NCBI GenBank assembly: GCA_910579805.1
Contig: CAJTWM010000007.1
Span: 76,861 to 140,860, forward strand
Reading direction: 5' to 3'
DNA: 64,000 bases
DNA from: an uncultured Lachnospiraceae bacterium
GTDB lineage: Bacteria; Bacillota; Clostridia; Lachnospirales; Lachnospiraceae
Part shown: positions 25,291 through 33,048 of the stretch, piece by piece
How positions within the stretch are numbered: the first letter of the stretch is position 1
How the letters are laid out: each line of letters starts with the position of its first letter
The notes under the pieces: generated by a model
The model's database searches: none
What the model saw: only the letters and a program-made list of their open reading frames with translations
Told to the model about the DNA's origin: nothing
Translations under genes and position numbers: made by a program

Positions 25291-26757
25291 ATGATAGCTG
25301 GAAAACAAGTTCATGCAGGGAGAAAAGCAGTGCCAATCATGAAAAAAAAGATAGGGCATAAAGTGTATCTGACACAAGAGCAATGCGATGAGATTGAACT
25401 TTATGGAGTTGGTTCGTCTTTTTCGGAAAGATGTGCTAATTTGTTGATGCTGGAAATTACAAGACAAAAAAAGAATGCGCAAAATACGGTTCGAGTGATT
25501 GATTTATTTGCTGGATTGGGTGGAATACGGTTAGGTTTTGAGCAGGGAATGGCGAAACTAGGTTTTCGAACGAAATGCGTCTTTACTTCAGAAATAAAAA
25601 AATATGCTATAAAAGCATATCAAAATCATTTTGGTAATGAAAAAATTTATGGGGATATTACACAGATCAAGACAGGAGATATACCAGATTTTGACGTATT
25701 GTTAGCGGGATTTCCATGCCAGCCATTTAGTTCGGCGGGGAAAGGCCTTGGCTTTTCGGATACAAGGGGGACTTTGTTTTTTGAAATTGAACGTATTTTA
25801 AAAGAACGGATGGATTCCGGCAATCCTGCTAAAGCATTTTTGTTAGAAAATGTTGAAGGGTTGGTAAACCATGATGGTGGAAATACTTTAACAGTCATAA
25901 TAAATAAGCTGGAGGGGATAGGATATAAAGTATCATGGAATGTCCTTGACTCACAAAATTTTGGCCTTGCACAGAGCAGAAAAAGGATATATATTGTTGG
26001 GACATTGGTTAGTAAAATAGATTTGGAGCATTTTGAATTTACGGCTGCAAATTTTGGCGACATCATGGAGAAGGGGCTGCCTACGGTAGAGAGTGAGTTC
26101 ACGAAGTGTCTATTTGCGAATTATAGTCCTAATGAAGTAATAGGAAAGTCAATAAAAGATAAAAGAGGCGGAAAAGATAACATTCATTCTTGGGATATTG
26201 ACTTAAAGGGTAAGACAACAAAAGCCCAAAGGGAATTGTTGGATATCTTGTTAAAAGAACGGCGTAAGAAAAAGTGGGCAGAGGAAATAGGGATAGACTG
26301 GATGGATGGTATGCCGTTAACAGTAGAGCAAATCAGGTCATTTTATGATAGTTCTGATTTACAATCTATGCTGGATGATTTGGTGCATAAAGGTTACTTA
26401 ACTTTAGAATATCCCAAGGCATTAGTGGAAGGGCAGCGTATGCCGGATAAATCAAAACCTAAGGGATATAATATAGTGGCAGGAAAGTTATCATTTGAAT
26501 TTTCTAAAATTCTTGATCCCGATGCTCTTGCGCCTACCTTGGTAGCAATGGATGTTTCAAAGTTAGGTGTAGTGGATGGTAATGGGATCAGGCATTTAAC
26601 AATAAAGGAAGGACAAAAATTGTGTGGATATGATCCGGACACTTATGACTTAAGTATTATTAAAGAAAAAGAAGCCTTTGATTTACTGGGAAATACAGTG
26701 TGTGTACCGGTAATTGCGGCTATATCAGAAAAAATTGCAGATGTGCTAAAGGGATGA
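25291..26757 (+). CDS. DNA (cytosine-5-)-methyltransferase
   Basis: A 488-residue type II C5 methyltransferase. The motifs appear in standard order: I DLFAGLGGIRLGFE, IV GFPCQPFSSAG with the catalytic cysteine near 142, VI ENVEG near 186, VIII QSRKRIYIVG, and X LLGNTVCVPVIAAI at the C-terminus. A 65-residue N-terminal extension precedes motif I. The variable target-recognition region (about 290-410) sets the site, which cannot be read from sequence. ATG 25291 follows GGAGG by eight bases; a TTG at 25276 precedes that site. The enzyme would protect the host from the neighbouring endonuclease. Confidence 0.95.
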   Translation: MIAGKQVHAGRKAVPIMKKKIGHKVYLTQEQCDEIELYGVGSSFSERCANLLMLEITRQKKNAQNTVRVIDLFAGLGGIRLGFEQGMAKLGFRTKCVFTSEIKKYAIKAYQNHFGNEKIYGDITQIKTGDIPDFDVLLAGFPCQPFSSAGKGLGFSDTRGTLFFEIERILKERMDSGNPAKAFLLENVEGLVNHDGGNTLTVIINKLEGIGYKVSWNVLDSQNFGLAQSRKRIYIVGTLVSKIDLEHFEFTAANFGDIMEKGLPTVESEFTKCLFANYSPNEVIGKSIKDKRGGKDNIHSWDIDLKGKTTKAQRELLDILLKERRKKKWAEEIGIDWMDGMPLTVEQIRSFYDSSDLQSMLDDLVHKGYLTLEYPKALVEGQRMPDKSKPKGYNIVAGKLSFEFSKILDPDALAPTLVAMDVSKLGVVDGNGIRHLTIKEGQKLCGYDPDTYDLSIIKEKEAFDLLGNTVCVPVIAAISEKIADVLKG

Positions 26758-26849
26758 TATGCTCTTTGGCACGTTTGTATGTTAGAACTAAAGCATATAT
26801 GGTAAAATATAAAATGAAAATATCTAAAAAGATGATTGGCGGTGGTTAA

Positions 26850-27563
26850 GTGAGGTACATAACAGCTCCGGAAATTATTGATATGCTTAAAGCCCAAAAA
26901 ATAGATGAAGCAGTAGGACATATAAAAATGTCATTAAATGGGACAGATGTGGTTATCCGGCAAAATGACATTATTGGCAATGCACTGCAAGAATGGCTGG
27001 GGCAATTTTTAAAAGAGAATGATATTTATTTTAGAAGTGCCAAGGGGCAGACATTCCCTGATTTTTATTTGTCAGAATCAGATGAACATAATTTGTGTGA
27101 GATGAAAACATATTATGCAACCCGTAATGCAGCATTTGATGTGGCAAATTATTTTGGGTATGTAGACTCAGTTAGGGAGAAACCTTGGCGTTTAGACAGT
27201 GATTATTTGATTTTTGCTTATATTAGTGACAATATAGGGAATATTTCCATCAAAGAAATGTGGTGCAAAAAAGTTTGGGAGATAACAGGCCCGGCGCAGG
27301 ATTTCGCATTAAAATGCCAGCGTAAAAAAGGGCAGATTTACAATATCCGTCCGGCAAATTGGAAAGAGAACAGTAAAGGGAAACTGAAGCCATTTTCTTG
27401 TAAAGAGGAATTTATTGCCGCTTTGTTTAAAACGCATTTGAGTGATACAAACCAAACAAAAGTATCTAAAGCATGGTTGGATGACGTAATAGCGGGATAT
27501 AGGAAATACTCAGGGGAAAATATGGCTGATAAAGTAATGCAGTATGTGAAAGGAATGAAATGA
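26850..27563 (+). CDS. type II restriction endonuclease, PD-ExK, possibly NgoBV-like
   Basis: A 237-residue protein. It has a clear PD-(D/E)xK nuclease core: Pro70-Asp71, then Glu84-Met85-Lys86 (PDFYL ... CEMK), with a helix IIGNALQEWLGQFL before it. Its place directly after a C5 methyltransferase and before Vsr makes it the cognate restriction enzyme. The pattern recalls the NgoBV family (GGNNCC), but I cannot confirm this and the recognition site stays open. GTG 26850 is used, with GGCGGTGG five bases upstream. Codon use is AT-rich like its neighbours. The 92-base gap before it has AT-rich sequence but no clear promoter. Confidence 0.8.
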   Translation: MRYITAPEIIDMLKAQKIDEAVGHIKMSLNGTDVVIRQNDIIGNALQEWLGQFLKENDIYFRSAKGQTFPDFYLSESDEHNLCEMKTYYATRNAAFDVANYFGYVDSVREKPWRLDSDYLIFAYISDNIGNISIKEMWCKKVWEITGPAQDFALKCQRKKGQIYNIRPANWKENSKGKLKPFSCKEEFIAALFKTHLSDTNQTKVSKAWLDDVIAGYRKYSGENMADKVMQYVKGMK

Positions 27564-27611
27564 TTTAGGGATTCCCAATAAAGAAAACAAACATAAGACA
27601 GGTGATGCAAA

Positions 27612-28070
27612 ATGCCGAGAAATCAAGAGGTTATCTCGAAAAACATGAGAAGTATCCGTAGTAAGGATACTTCAATAGAAATTAGATTACGGAAAGAATT
27701 GTGGCATATTGGGTATCGTTACCGCAAAAATTATAAGAACCTGCCAGGCAGCCCGGATATTGCCCTTACAAAATATAAAATAGCGATATTTTGTGATAGT
27801 GAATTTTTTCATGGGAAAGATTGGGAGGTTTTGAAAGCAAGATTGGAAAAAGGCAACAATCCGGGATACTGGGTTAAAAAAATTGAAAGAAACAGAGACC
27901 GGGATGCTGAAAATGATAAAAAATTGTTGTTTTTAGGGTGGACGGTTATTCATTTTTGGGGGAAAGATATATTGCAGAATACGGAGGAATGTATTCGGGT
28001 AATAGAAGATGCAATTTGGGATGAACGCTTAAATTTACAAGGGGACGGATGGGATATATATGAATTTTGA
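27612..28070 (+). CDS. vsr: very short patch repair endonuclease
   Basis: A 152-residue Vsr nuclease. Vsr cuts next to T:G mismatches that arise when 5-methylcytosine deaminates, so it fits beside a C5 methyltransferase. Landmarks are MRSIRSKDTSIEIRLRKEL, the core LPGSPDIAL with catalytic Asp49, and CDSEFFHGKDW with His67; E. coli Vsr has FVHGCFWH at that place, so this belongs to the variant branch without the full zinc-ligand cysteine set. Length is near the family norm. The gene starts 48 bases after the endonuclease gene and its last 11 bases overlap the LRR gene. Confidence 0.92.
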   Translation: MPRNQEVISKNMRSIRSKDTSIEIRLRKELWHIGYRYRKNYKNLPGSPDIALTKYKIAIFCDSEFFHGKDWEVLKARLEKGNNPGYWVKKIERNRDRDAENDKKLLFLGWTVIHFWGKDILQNTEECIRVIEDAIWDERLNLQGDGWDIYEF

Positions 28071-28986
28071 TAAAAAACAGGGTGGTTTTTATTATCGAAT
28101 AGAAGAAAAGGGTATCAGTATTACAGGATATGACGGAAAAGAAAGCGAACTGTCCCTTCCCCGGCATATAGAAGAACGGCCCGTTTATAAAATAGCCAAA
28201 AAAGCGTTTTTAAGCAGAAAGAATTTGTCGGAGGTGGTTCTTCCCGATACAATCGAAGTGCTGGAGGAATGGGCGTTCGCTTATTGCAGCAATTTAGAAA
28301 AAGTTTGTTTCCCCAAAAAGAAACTTTCGCTGGGCAAGGGAATTTTTTTTTCCTGCTGGGCATTACGGGAAATATGTTGTGAAGAGAGGGAAAACGGCGG
28401 GGCGGAAAAAGAAACGGGACATATTTCAGAGAAAAAAGGAGAACATCCATGGAGGCTGCTGGGAGCGGCGCCGGTTGTGATGGATGCCGAATATCTGTTG
28501 ACGCCATGGGAGGCGGAAGAAGAGCACTGGATCGAAAAATGGGATGCGAAGCTTTTGGCTCTTTTGCAGGAAGAAGACGAGGAAGGATACAGTAAGGTCG
28601 TACTTTGCGGGGAAGAGGATCTTCATGTCAATTTAGAGGAATTTATCAAAGAAAAGAGGCGGAAAAAAGCCCGGATGGCATTGATCCGTCTTGGGAATCC
28701 CTATCGGCTGAAGGAAACAATGAAAGAAAAACTGCTTGCGTTTGTACAGGAACATACGAAGGGGTGCGGGTCCGAAGCGACTTGGGAGGTCGTAAAGCTG
28801 CATGGAGAAGAAAGGATTTATTTTGAAATATTTACCGAAACCGGCTGTCTGACGGAAGAAAATTTTGACGCCGTGCTGGAGGACATCGGGCAGGCTTATG
28901 CGGAAATGAAAGCGTATTTTATAAGATATAAGGAAGAACATATGAAAAAAGAAGACTTTTTTGATTCTTTGTCGCTGGATTTCTGA
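28060..28986 (+). CDS. leucine-rich-repeat (BspA type) domain protein
   Basis: A 308-residue protein with no signal peptide. Residues about 20-105 hold three or four LRR_5-type repeats (for example IAKKAFLSRKNLSEVVLPDTIEVLEEWAFAYC split over two units). The remaining 200 residues are charged, mostly helical and not recognised. Base use returns to the level of the VWA and MoxR genes, so I infer that it once followed the MoxR gene directly and forms a set with it. It overlaps vsr by 11 bases in another frame, and its ribosome site must lie within vsr. Confidence 0.75.
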   Translation: MNFDKKQGGFYYRIEEKGISITGYDGKESELSLPRHIEERPVYKIAKKAFLSRKNLSEVVLPDTIEVLEEWAFAYCSNLEKVCFPKKKLSLGKGIFFSCWALREICCEERENGGAEKETGHISEKKGEHPWRLLGAAPVVMDAEYLLTPWEAEEEHWIEKWDAKLLALLQEEDEEGYSKVVLCGEEDLHVNLEEFIKEKRRKKARMALIRLGNPYRLKETMKEKLLAFVQEHTKGCGSEATWEVVKLHGEERIYFEIFTETGCLTEENFDAVLEDIGQAYAEMKAYFIRYKEEHMKKEDFFDSLSLDF

Positions 28987-29060
28987 TTGAGAAACGTTTA
29001 GAAAATTTTAGGAAAACGTGGAAAAGTTTTTCTGAGGCAGCAGGCAAATTTTGTATGCCG

Positions 29061-29089
29061 GAATAATAATAAAAAATCGCTTCATACTA
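29061..29089 (+). promoter_or_regulatory. Candidate sigma-G/sigma-F (forespore) promoter
   Basis: GAATA at 29061-29065 and CATACTA at 29083-29089 are 17 bases apart. This fits the forespore sigma consensus (GAATA, 17-18 bases, CATACTA). It lies 72 bases before the ATG of the small gene at 29161. No sigma-A promoter was seen here. Confidence 0.55.
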
Positions 29090-29160
29090 ATTCCATACCT
29101 GATATGACGGCCAAAATCATAAAAGGTATGACAAAAGGCAAAGGGAAGGAGTATGGGCGT

Positions 29161-29403
29161 ATGATAATGAATCTTAACGGTGCGGGAATTCCTTATGACG
29201 GAGTTCCGTCGGGGTTTGGCATGGCGCTTGCCATGAACGAAAAAGCGCTTGACGGCTATGCAAAACTGACCGAGGCGCAAAAAGAAGAACTGATCAACAG
29301 AAGCCGTGACGCAAAGTCGAAAAAAGAGATGGAGCGGATCGTAAATTCTATCGGCGACAACGGGATCTCCCTTTCTCCGATGGACAGGAACACGGTTCTT
29401 TAA
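29161..29403 (+). CDS. Small protein of unknown function, possibly forespore-expressed
   Basis: An 80-residue protein with a short Gly/Pro-containing N-terminus (NLNGAGIPYDGVPSGFG) and a helical, charged C-terminal half (LTEAQKEELINRSRDAKSKKEMERIV). It is not an alpha/beta-type small acid-soluble spore protein: the GPR cleavage motif and the conserved core are missing. AAGGAG lies nine bases before ATG 29161; an upstream ATG at 29104 has no site and would leave only a few bases of leader. A candidate forespore promoter lies upstream and a terminator follows, so this is a single-gene unit. Function unknown. Confidence 0.65.
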   Translation: MIMNLNGAGIPYDGVPSGFGMALAMNEKALDGYAKLTEAQKEELINRSRDAKSKKEMERIVNSIGDNGISLSPMDRNTVL

Positions 29404-29429
29404 CCGGAAATCAATGAATCGGAAATAAG

Positions 29430-29466
29430 AAAAACAGGCTGCGGGGACTACTTGCAGCCTGTCTTT
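29430..29466 (+). terminator. Rho-independent terminator
   Basis: ACAGGCTGC (29434-29442) and GCAGCCTGT (29454-29462) form a 9-bp stem with an 11-base loop, followed by CTTT. Confidence 0.75.
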
Positions 29467-29486
29467 GCGTCAGTGGAGGAAATCAA

Positions 29487-29515
29487 TTGTATTGCATAGG
29501 AAAATATGGTAATAT
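29487..29515 (+). promoter_or_regulatory. Sigma-A promoter for the UDP-sugar pyrophosphorylase gene
   Basis: TTGTAT (29487-29492), 17 bases, TAATAT (29510-29515) with TG one base before the -10. The transcript would have a leader of about 165 bases. Confidence 0.6.
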
Positions 29516-29687
29516 TGTCAAAAGCCGTTATGAAAACGCGGGAATATGGCTGCGCTCCGGGCAGCAGACCGTCTGCATCCCGGTATCGGAATCGCGGCGG
29601 TTTACAGGCGGGTATCGTATAGCCGGTAAAATTTTACATGCATAAAATAAAAGTAACAAAAATACAAAAAAGGAAGGGTAGAGGACA

Positions 29688-30914
29688 ATGAACTTTGAAG
29701 AAGCAAAAAGCAAACTAGAAAAATGCGGTCAGCTCCATGTGCTGAAATATTATGACGAGTTGACAGAAAAAGAAAGAGCGGAACTGCTTAAGCAGATCGA
29801 GGAGACGGATTTTGAAGTATTAAAATATTGTTCTCAGAAAGATACGCTGACGAAAAAGGGAAAGATCGAACCTCTTGCCTCCATGCAGCTCGATACGATT
29901 GAAAAGAACAGGGAACAGTATGAAGCGGTAGGACTGGATGCGATCAGGGAAGGGAAAGTCGGCGCGGTACTGCTGGCGGGAGGCATGGGAACCAGACTTG
30001 GATCCGACGAACCGAAGGGCATGTATAATATCGGCATCACGAAAGAAGTTTATATCTTCCAAAGACTGATTGAGAATATGATGGAGGTAGTGAAACGTGC
30101 GGATGCGTGGATCCCGCTCTTTATTATGACCAGTGATAAAAACAACGACGCTACGATCCGTTTTTTTAATGAGCACCAGTTTTTCGGCTATGACTCGGAG
30201 CAGGTTACGTTCTTTAAACAGGAGATGGCTCCGGCGGCGGACTATCATGGAAAGGTATATATGGAAGCAAAAAATAAGATTTCCACTTCCCCTAACGGAA
30301 ACGGGGGATGGTTTACATCCATGAATAACTGCGGCGTGCTGGAAAAGATCAGAAAGAGCGGCATTGAATGGCTTAACGTATTTGCGGTAGATAATGTGCT
30401 GCAGAGGATCGCGGATCCCTGCTTCATAGGCGCAACGATCTTGGCCGACTGTGCGGTAGGCTCCAAAGTAGTAAGGAAAAACGCTCCGGACGAGAAAGTC
30501 GGCGTAGTGTGTCTGGAGGACGGAAGGCCGTCTATCGTGGAATATTATGAACTGACAGAGGAACTTATGAACGCCAAAGACGAGAACGGAGAGCCTGCAT
30601 ACAATTTCGGCGTTATTTTGAATTACCTGTTCAGGGAAAAAGATCTGGAAGAGCTTTTGGCAAAAGAGCTGCCGTTGCATATTGTCGAGAAAAAGATCCC
30701 TTATCTTGATGAAAATGCAAACTTAGTGAAGCCGGAAGAGCCGAACGGCTATAAATTTGAAAATTTAGTACTGGATATGATTCATAAGCTGGACAGCAGC
30801 CTTGCCTTTGAAGTAGTGCGCGAAAAAGAGTTTGCGCCGATCAAAAATAAGACGGGAATCGATTCCGTAGAAAGCGCACGGGAATTATTAAAGAAAAATG
30901 GGATCGCTTTGTAA
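29688..30914 (+). CDS. UDPGP-family UDP-sugar pyrophosphorylase (eukaryotic UAP/AGX type)
   Basis: A 408-residue cytoplasmic nucleotidyltransferase. Landmarks are LLAGGMGTRLG ... PKGM near 103-118 (UTP-binding loop), PNGNGGWF near 204-211 and FAVDNVLQRIADP near 230-242, all as in eukaryotic UDP-N-acetylglucosamine pyrophosphorylases, and unlike bacterial GlmU or GalU. It would make UDP-GlcNAc, UDP-Gal or UDP-Glc from UTP and the sugar-1-phosphate; the preference cannot be read from sequence. The next gene is galE, which fits a salvage or Leloir-type route for galactose or GalNAc sugars. GGAAGGG precedes ATG 29688 after about nine bases. Confidence 0.88.
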   Translation: MNFEEAKSKLEKCGQLHVLKYYDELTEKERAELLKQIEETDFEVLKYCSQKDTLTKKGKIEPLASMQLDTIEKNREQYEAVGLDAIREGKVGAVLLAGGMGTRLGSDEPKGMYNIGITKEVYIFQRLIENMMEVVKRADAWIPLFIMTSDKNNDATIRFFNEHQFFGYDSEQVTFFKQEMAPAADYHGKVYMEAKNKISTSPNGNGGWFTSMNNCGVLEKIRKSGIEWLNVFAVDNVLQRIADPCFIGATILADCAVGSKVVRKNAPDEKVGVVCLEDGRPSIVEYYELTEELMNAKDENGEPAYNFGVILNYLFREKDLEELLAKELPLHIVEKKIPYLDENANLVKPEEPNGYKFENLVLDMIHKLDSSLAFEVVREKEFAPIKNKTGIDSVESARELLKKNGIAL

Positions 30915-30937
30915 TGCCGGGACATGGATATAACATT

Positions 30938-30973
30938 TTGACAGATTTTAACAACATTAAAATATTGTTAAAA
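30938..30973 (+). promoter_or_regulatory. galE promoter region with 9-bp inverted repeat (operator candidate)
   Basis: TTGACA at 30938-30943 is a consensus -35 box. Directly after it lies a perfect inverted repeat, TTTTAACAA (30946-30954) and TTGTTAAAA (30965-30973), ten bases apart. It spans the spacer and the likely -10 region (AAATAT or TATTGT near 30960-30968), as a repressor site would. The regulator is unknown. Confidence 0.5.
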
Positions 30974-31084
30974 CGGAGGAAAAGAGTAAAAATATAGGCA
31001 GAACAAAACCAAAATAAATGTAAGGCATACGCTTGCGCGGGCAGACGGGAAAGGTCGCCCGACAGCGGCGGGAATGGAGGAGAA

Positions 31085-32101
31085 ATGGCAATTTTAGTAA
31101 CGGGCGGCGCCGGTTATATCGGCAGCCATACAGTAGTGGAATTACAAAATGCAGGCTACGATGTAGTGGTAGTGGATAACCTGAGCAATGCAAGTGAAAA
31201 ATCCTTAAAGCGTGTGGAAAATATAACAGGAAAACCGGTGACTTTTTATAAAGCCGACATCCTTGACAGGGAAGCGTTAGAAGAGATTTTTTCCAAGGAG
31301 ACGATTGATTCCTGTATTCATTTTGCAGGCTTAAAAGCCGTAGGCGAATCCGTTCAGAAGCCTTGGGAATATTATAACAATAATATTGCGGGAACCCTGA
31401 CTTTGGTGGATGTGATGAGAAAACACAATGTGAAGAATATTATCTTTTCTTCATCCGCTACGGTTTACGGCGATCCGGCGATCATTCCGATCACGGAAGA
31501 GTGTCCGAAGGGCCAGTGTACGAATCCTTACGGATGGACAAAATCCATGTTGGAGCAGATCCTTTCCGACATGCAGAAAGCGGATCCGGAATGGAATGTG
31601 ATTCTGCTGCGTTACTTCAATCCCATCGGCGCTCACAAGAGCGGCACGATAGGAGAAAATCCGAACGGGATTCCGAACAACTTAATGCCTTATATCACAC
31701 AGGTTGCCGTAGGAAAGCTAAAAGAACTGGGAGTATTCGGAAATGATTACGACACGCCGGACGGAACCGGAGTGAGAGATTACATCCATGTAGTAGATCT
31801 TGCAGTCGGCCATGTAAAAGCGCTGAAGAAGATTGAAGAAAAAGCGGGGCTTTGCATTTATAATCTGGGAACGGGAACGGGTTACAGCGTGCTGGATATT
31901 GTAAAGAACTTTGAAGAAGCAAACGGCGTGAAGATCCCTTATGTTATCAAAGAAAGACGTGCGGGAGATATTGCGACCTGCTACGCCAATGCGGAAAAAG
32001 CCGAGAAAGAGCTTGGCTGGAAAGCGCAGTACGGAATCAAAGATATGTGCGCGGATTCGTGGAGATGGCAGAGTAATAATCCGAACGGATATGAAGAGTA
32101 G
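31085..32101 (+). CDS. galE: UDP-glucose 4-epimerase
   Basis: A 338-residue short-chain dehydrogenase-type epimerase that converts UDP-glucose and UDP-galactose (and in some members the N-acetyl forms) with bound NAD. The NAD loop GGAGYIGSH lies at 7-15, the catalytic Ser is in FSSSATVYGDP near 124, and Tyr-x3-Lys is in NPYGWTKSM near 148-152. Length and sequence are typical of GalE. It lies 170 bases after the pyrophosphorylase gene, with its own promoter region. GGAGGAG lies just before ATG 31085. Confidence 0.95.
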   Translation: MAILVTGGAGYIGSHTVVELQNAGYDVVVVDNLSNASEKSLKRVENITGKPVTFYKADILDREALEEIFSKETIDSCIHFAGLKAVGESVQKPWEYYNNNIAGTLTLVDVMRKHNVKNIIFSSSATVYGDPAIIPITEECPKGQCTNPYGWTKSMLEQILSDMQKADPEWNVILLRYFNPIGAHKSGTIGENPNGIPNNLMPYITQVAVGKLKELGVFGNDYDTPDGTGVRDYIHVVDLAVGHVKALKKIEEKAGLCIYNLGTGTGYSVLDIVKNFEEANGVKIPYVIKERRAGDIATCYANAEKAEKELGWKAQYGIKDMCADSWRWQSNNPNGYEE

Positions 32102-32114
32102 ACAGAGCAGAAAG

Positions 32115-32163
32115 AAAAAGGGGCGCCGCCCGATCATCCCATTAGATGATTGGGCGGCGCCCC
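32115..32163 (-). terminator. Strong terminator after hemolysin III gene, also downstream of galE
   Basis: GGGGCGCCGCCC at 32120 pairs with GGGCGGCGCCCC ending at 32163; the stem continues to about 19 pairs with one G-T. On the minus strand a T-rich tract (CTTTTTCTTT) follows, so it mainly ends the hemolysin III transcript, but it can also slow the galE transcript. Confidence 0.8.
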
Positions 32164-32198
32164 TGATCTGTGTGTAGAAAAACAGATGCTGTTTTGAT

Positions 32199-32849
32199 TT
32201 ATGCAACATAAAGATACATAAAGATAAAATGGCAGATGCTGCCGCCCATAACAAAAAGATGGAAGATCTCGTGGGAACCGAAACTTGCGTGCCTGCTGTT
32301 AAAGATCGGGAGCTTCAGGGCATAGATTACGCCGCCTACCGTATAAATGACGCCGCCTGCTAAGAGCCAAAGAAAAGCGGCTTTCGGCAGCGTATCCAGC
32401 AACTGTCCGAATACGAGTACGCATACCCATCCCATGGCGATATAAATAATGGATGAAAACCATTTCGGGCAGGTGATCCAGCAAGCTTTGATCAACATGC
32501 CGGCTAAGGCGATCCCCCAGACTAAAGCCAGTAACTGATAACCTAAATTGCCGCCTAATACGATCAGGCATACCGGAGTATAAGAACCGGCGATCAGAAC
32601 GAAGATCATCATATGGTCTAATTTTCTAAAAACACGGAGTACCTTTCCCGTTACGTTTACCGAGTGATAGCATGCGCTTGCCCCGTAGAGCAGGATCATG
32701 CTGAGCATGAAGACCGACATTGCCAAAAAACAGATGTTGCCCGAATGGACGCCGGCTTTTACCAAAAGCGGAACGGCGGCAAAGACTGCCATCATCATTC
32801 CAATAAAATGTGTGATCGCGCTTCCGGGTTCACGAATTGTAATCTGCAT
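32199..32849 (-). CDS. hemolysin III / PAQR family membrane protein
   Basis: A 216-residue protein with seven hydrophobic segments. It has the conserved polar positions of the hemolysin III/PAQR family: CYHS in helix 2, KLDHMMIF..IAGSYTP around helix 3, and SHEIFHLFVMGGSICHF in the last helices, where the histidines bind a metal. Bacterial members (TrhA/YqfA) are linked to membrane energetics and lipid balance; true hemolysis is rarely shown. AAAGGAGGAATCATT precedes the ATG on the minus strand. It is a single-gene unit with its own promoter and terminator. Confidence 0.92.
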   Translation of the reverse strand: MQITIREPGSAITHFIGMMMAVFAAVPLLVKAGVHSGNICFLAMSVFMLSMILLYGASACYHSVNVTGKVLRVFRKLDHMMIFVLIAGSYTPVCLIVLGGNLGYQLLALVWGIALAGMLIKACWITCPKWFSSIIYIAMGWVCVLVFGQLLDTLPKAAFLWLLAGGVIYTVGGVIYALKLPIFNSRHASFGSHEIFHLFVMGGSICHFIFMYLYVA

Positions 32850-32946
32850 AATGATTCCTCCTTTTATTGCTTTTATTATAACCGTTTGGGTAAAAGCATA
32901 TGAAAAAGCAACAAGTAGTTTTTAAAACTACGTTCGCTATATTTGA

Positions 32947-32975
32947 ATACTATAACATATCTTTTCCAATGTCAA
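32947..32975 (-). promoter_or_regulatory. Sigma-A promoter for the hemolysin III gene
   Basis: On the minus strand TTGACA (32975-32970), 17 bases, TAGTAT (32952-32947). The leader is about 90 bases. The rest of 32850-33048 shows no gene. Confidence 0.7.
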
Positions 32976-33048
32976 CTATTTTATGTAAAAATAGAGAAAG
33001 CGACGAAAAAAAACAGGAACACAAAAAGTATCCCTGCCGGCATTTTAT

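Larger units (their letters stand above)
25109..28070 (+). other. AT-rich restriction-modification island between MoxR and LRR genes
   Basis: Base use changes sharply here. Single lines counted by hand inside the island have 27-33% G+C (for example 25981-26040, 26461-26520), against 57% in a line of the VWA gene (22561-22620). The island holds a C5 methyltransferase, an endonuclease and Vsr in one direction. No integrase, transposase or terminal repeats were seen, so the way it arrived is unknown. The last 11 bases of vsr overlap the LRR gene in another frame. Confidence 0.75.

Noticed and set aside
25109..28070. Integrative element or transposon with visible ends
   Set aside because: No recombinase gene, terminal inverted repeat or target duplication could be found; only base composition and gene content mark the island.
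29104..29403. Longer form of the small protein from ATG 29104
   Set aside because: No ribosome site precedes it, and the likely transcript start leaves almost no leader. ATG 29161 has AAGGAG at good spacing.
29161..29403. Alpha/beta-type small acid-soluble spore protein
   Set aside because: The family's conserved core and protease site are missing in spite of the forespore-like promoter.
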